Source: Streptosporangium sp. NBC_01755
GTDB taxonomy: Bacteria > Actinomycetota > Actinomycetes > Streptosporangiales > Streptosporangiaceae
Length of the DNA: 64,000 bases
Assembly (NCBI RefSeq): GCF_035917995.1
Contig: NZ_CP109131.1
Coordinates: forward strand, 806,001 to 870,000
Direction: 5' to 3'
Positions 63,745 through 64,000 of this stretch are shown piece after piece. A program made the position numbers and the translations under genes. The notes under the pieces were generated by a model. The model saw only the letters and a program-made list of their open reading frames with translations, did no database searches and was not told where the DNA came from. Positions within the stretch are counted from its first letter, which is position 1. The number at the start of each line of letters is the position of its first letter.

Positions 63745-63915
63745 GTGACTGTCGCCTGGGGTTTCTGGGCGTCGGATCTGCCGGGCCGGAGCGGGGCCGC
63801 CGGGCTCGGCTGCCTGGGGCCGACCCTGGTGACGCGGCGGGACCGGCCGTCGATCGTCCGCTACCGCAACCAGGCGCCGGCCTACCCGGCCAGGCGCGAT
63901 GTGCTCAGCCCTTGA
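63745..63915 (+). pseudogene. multicopper oxidase-like fragment
   Basis: A 56-codon open segment includes LGPTLVTRRDRPSIVRYRNQ, which matches the FPGPT-x-x-x-R-G beta-strand region of multicopper oxidases. The copper-binding histidines are absent. It overlaps the end of the next minus-strand gene. Confidence 0.45.
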
Positions 63916-64000
63916 TGAAGCGGCGGGTCATGTAGCGGCGCACCGGGCCCAGCGTGGCCAGGCGCAGCGGTAGCAGGCTCAGCCACAGCAGCAAGGGGTT
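63905..64000 (-). CDS. C-terminal end of an unidentified protein
   Basis: The last 31 residues of a gene that continues past the window edge. They comprise a hydrophobic stretch LLLWLSLLPLRLATLGP and the basic end RRYMTRRFIKG. It could be a membrane-associated enzyme, but the family cannot be told from this piece. Confidence 0.5.
   Translation of the reverse strand, partial: NPLLLWLSLLPLRLATLGPVRRYMTRRFIKG

Overview
The window is chromosomal DNA of a high-G+C actinomycete. Third codon positions are almost always G or C, GTG and TTG starts are common, and several genes look leaderless (ATG six to eight bases after a TANNNT -10 box). The markers are actinobacterial: a WhiB-like iron-sulfur regulator, iron boxes of the DtxR/IdeR type, the coproporphyrin-dependent haem genes hemE-hemY-hemQ, DUF3000 next to ribonuclease D, two DUF1707 proteins, an F420-type luciferase-like oxidoreductase and a ferredoxin-type sulfite reductase. 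I think of Streptosporangiales (Streptosporangium/Nonomuraea-like), but that placement is inference. I found no tRNA, rRNA or CRISPR array.

Layout. 0-8 kb: glycerol phosphate and redox genes (FAD oxidase fragment, TetR, GlpD), an iron-box controlled sucrase/ferredoxin-like protein, a WhiB-like protein, then rsgA, glyA and a YihY membrane protein. A 17-codon leader ORF precedes rsgA. 8-12 kb: sulfur assimilation (sirA, small zinc ribbon, cysH, sirohydrochlorin chelatase-like gene), preceded by a leader peptide with tandem Cys codons. 12-23 kb: a chimeric sigma-factor fragment, a minisatellite, a DUF1707 protein, an ankyrin/HEAT protein, an AidB-type acyl-CoA dehydrogenase, OsmC, GlgX, a RibD-like reductase and MsrB. 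23-31 kb: haem synthesis on the minus strand interrupted by a DUF4349 lipoprotein, then DUF3000-rnd and a secreted nuclease. 31-33.5 kb: a decayed sugar locus (frameshifted isomerase, internally deleted LacI regulator) around a repeat-built hypothetical gene. 33.5-42.6 kb: fadA-fadB, an APC permease, dxs and two paralogous secreted metallopeptidases. 42.7-47.3 kb: an xylFGH-like sugar ABC transporter with its ROK repressor.

From 47.3 to 51.3 kb lies an accessory island: decayed sequence, a dienelactone hydrolase cut short beside an IS21-type istB, and four consecutive unrecognised small membrane-protein genes. 51.4-60.2 kb returns to conserved genes: aconitase with a complex promoter, a membrane-bound hydrolase, a His-rich PadR regulator paired with a DUF1707 membrane protein, a luciferase-like oxidoreductase, a GH18-like protein, and a Clp N-domain protein with a ribbon-helix-helix-like N-terminus behind a phased operator. 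60.2-64 kb is a second decayed zone (dnaE, amidohydrolase and oxidase fragments) carrying an intact XRE regulator and a methionine aminopeptidase that diverge from twin operators.

The most interesting signals are regulatory. They are the Cys-codon leader and start-blocking hairpin of sirA, the rsgA leader with mutually exclusive hairpins, iron boxes at two redox/metabolic genes, the helically phased heptads before the Clp N-domain gene, and tandem duplications that repeatedly span stop codons.
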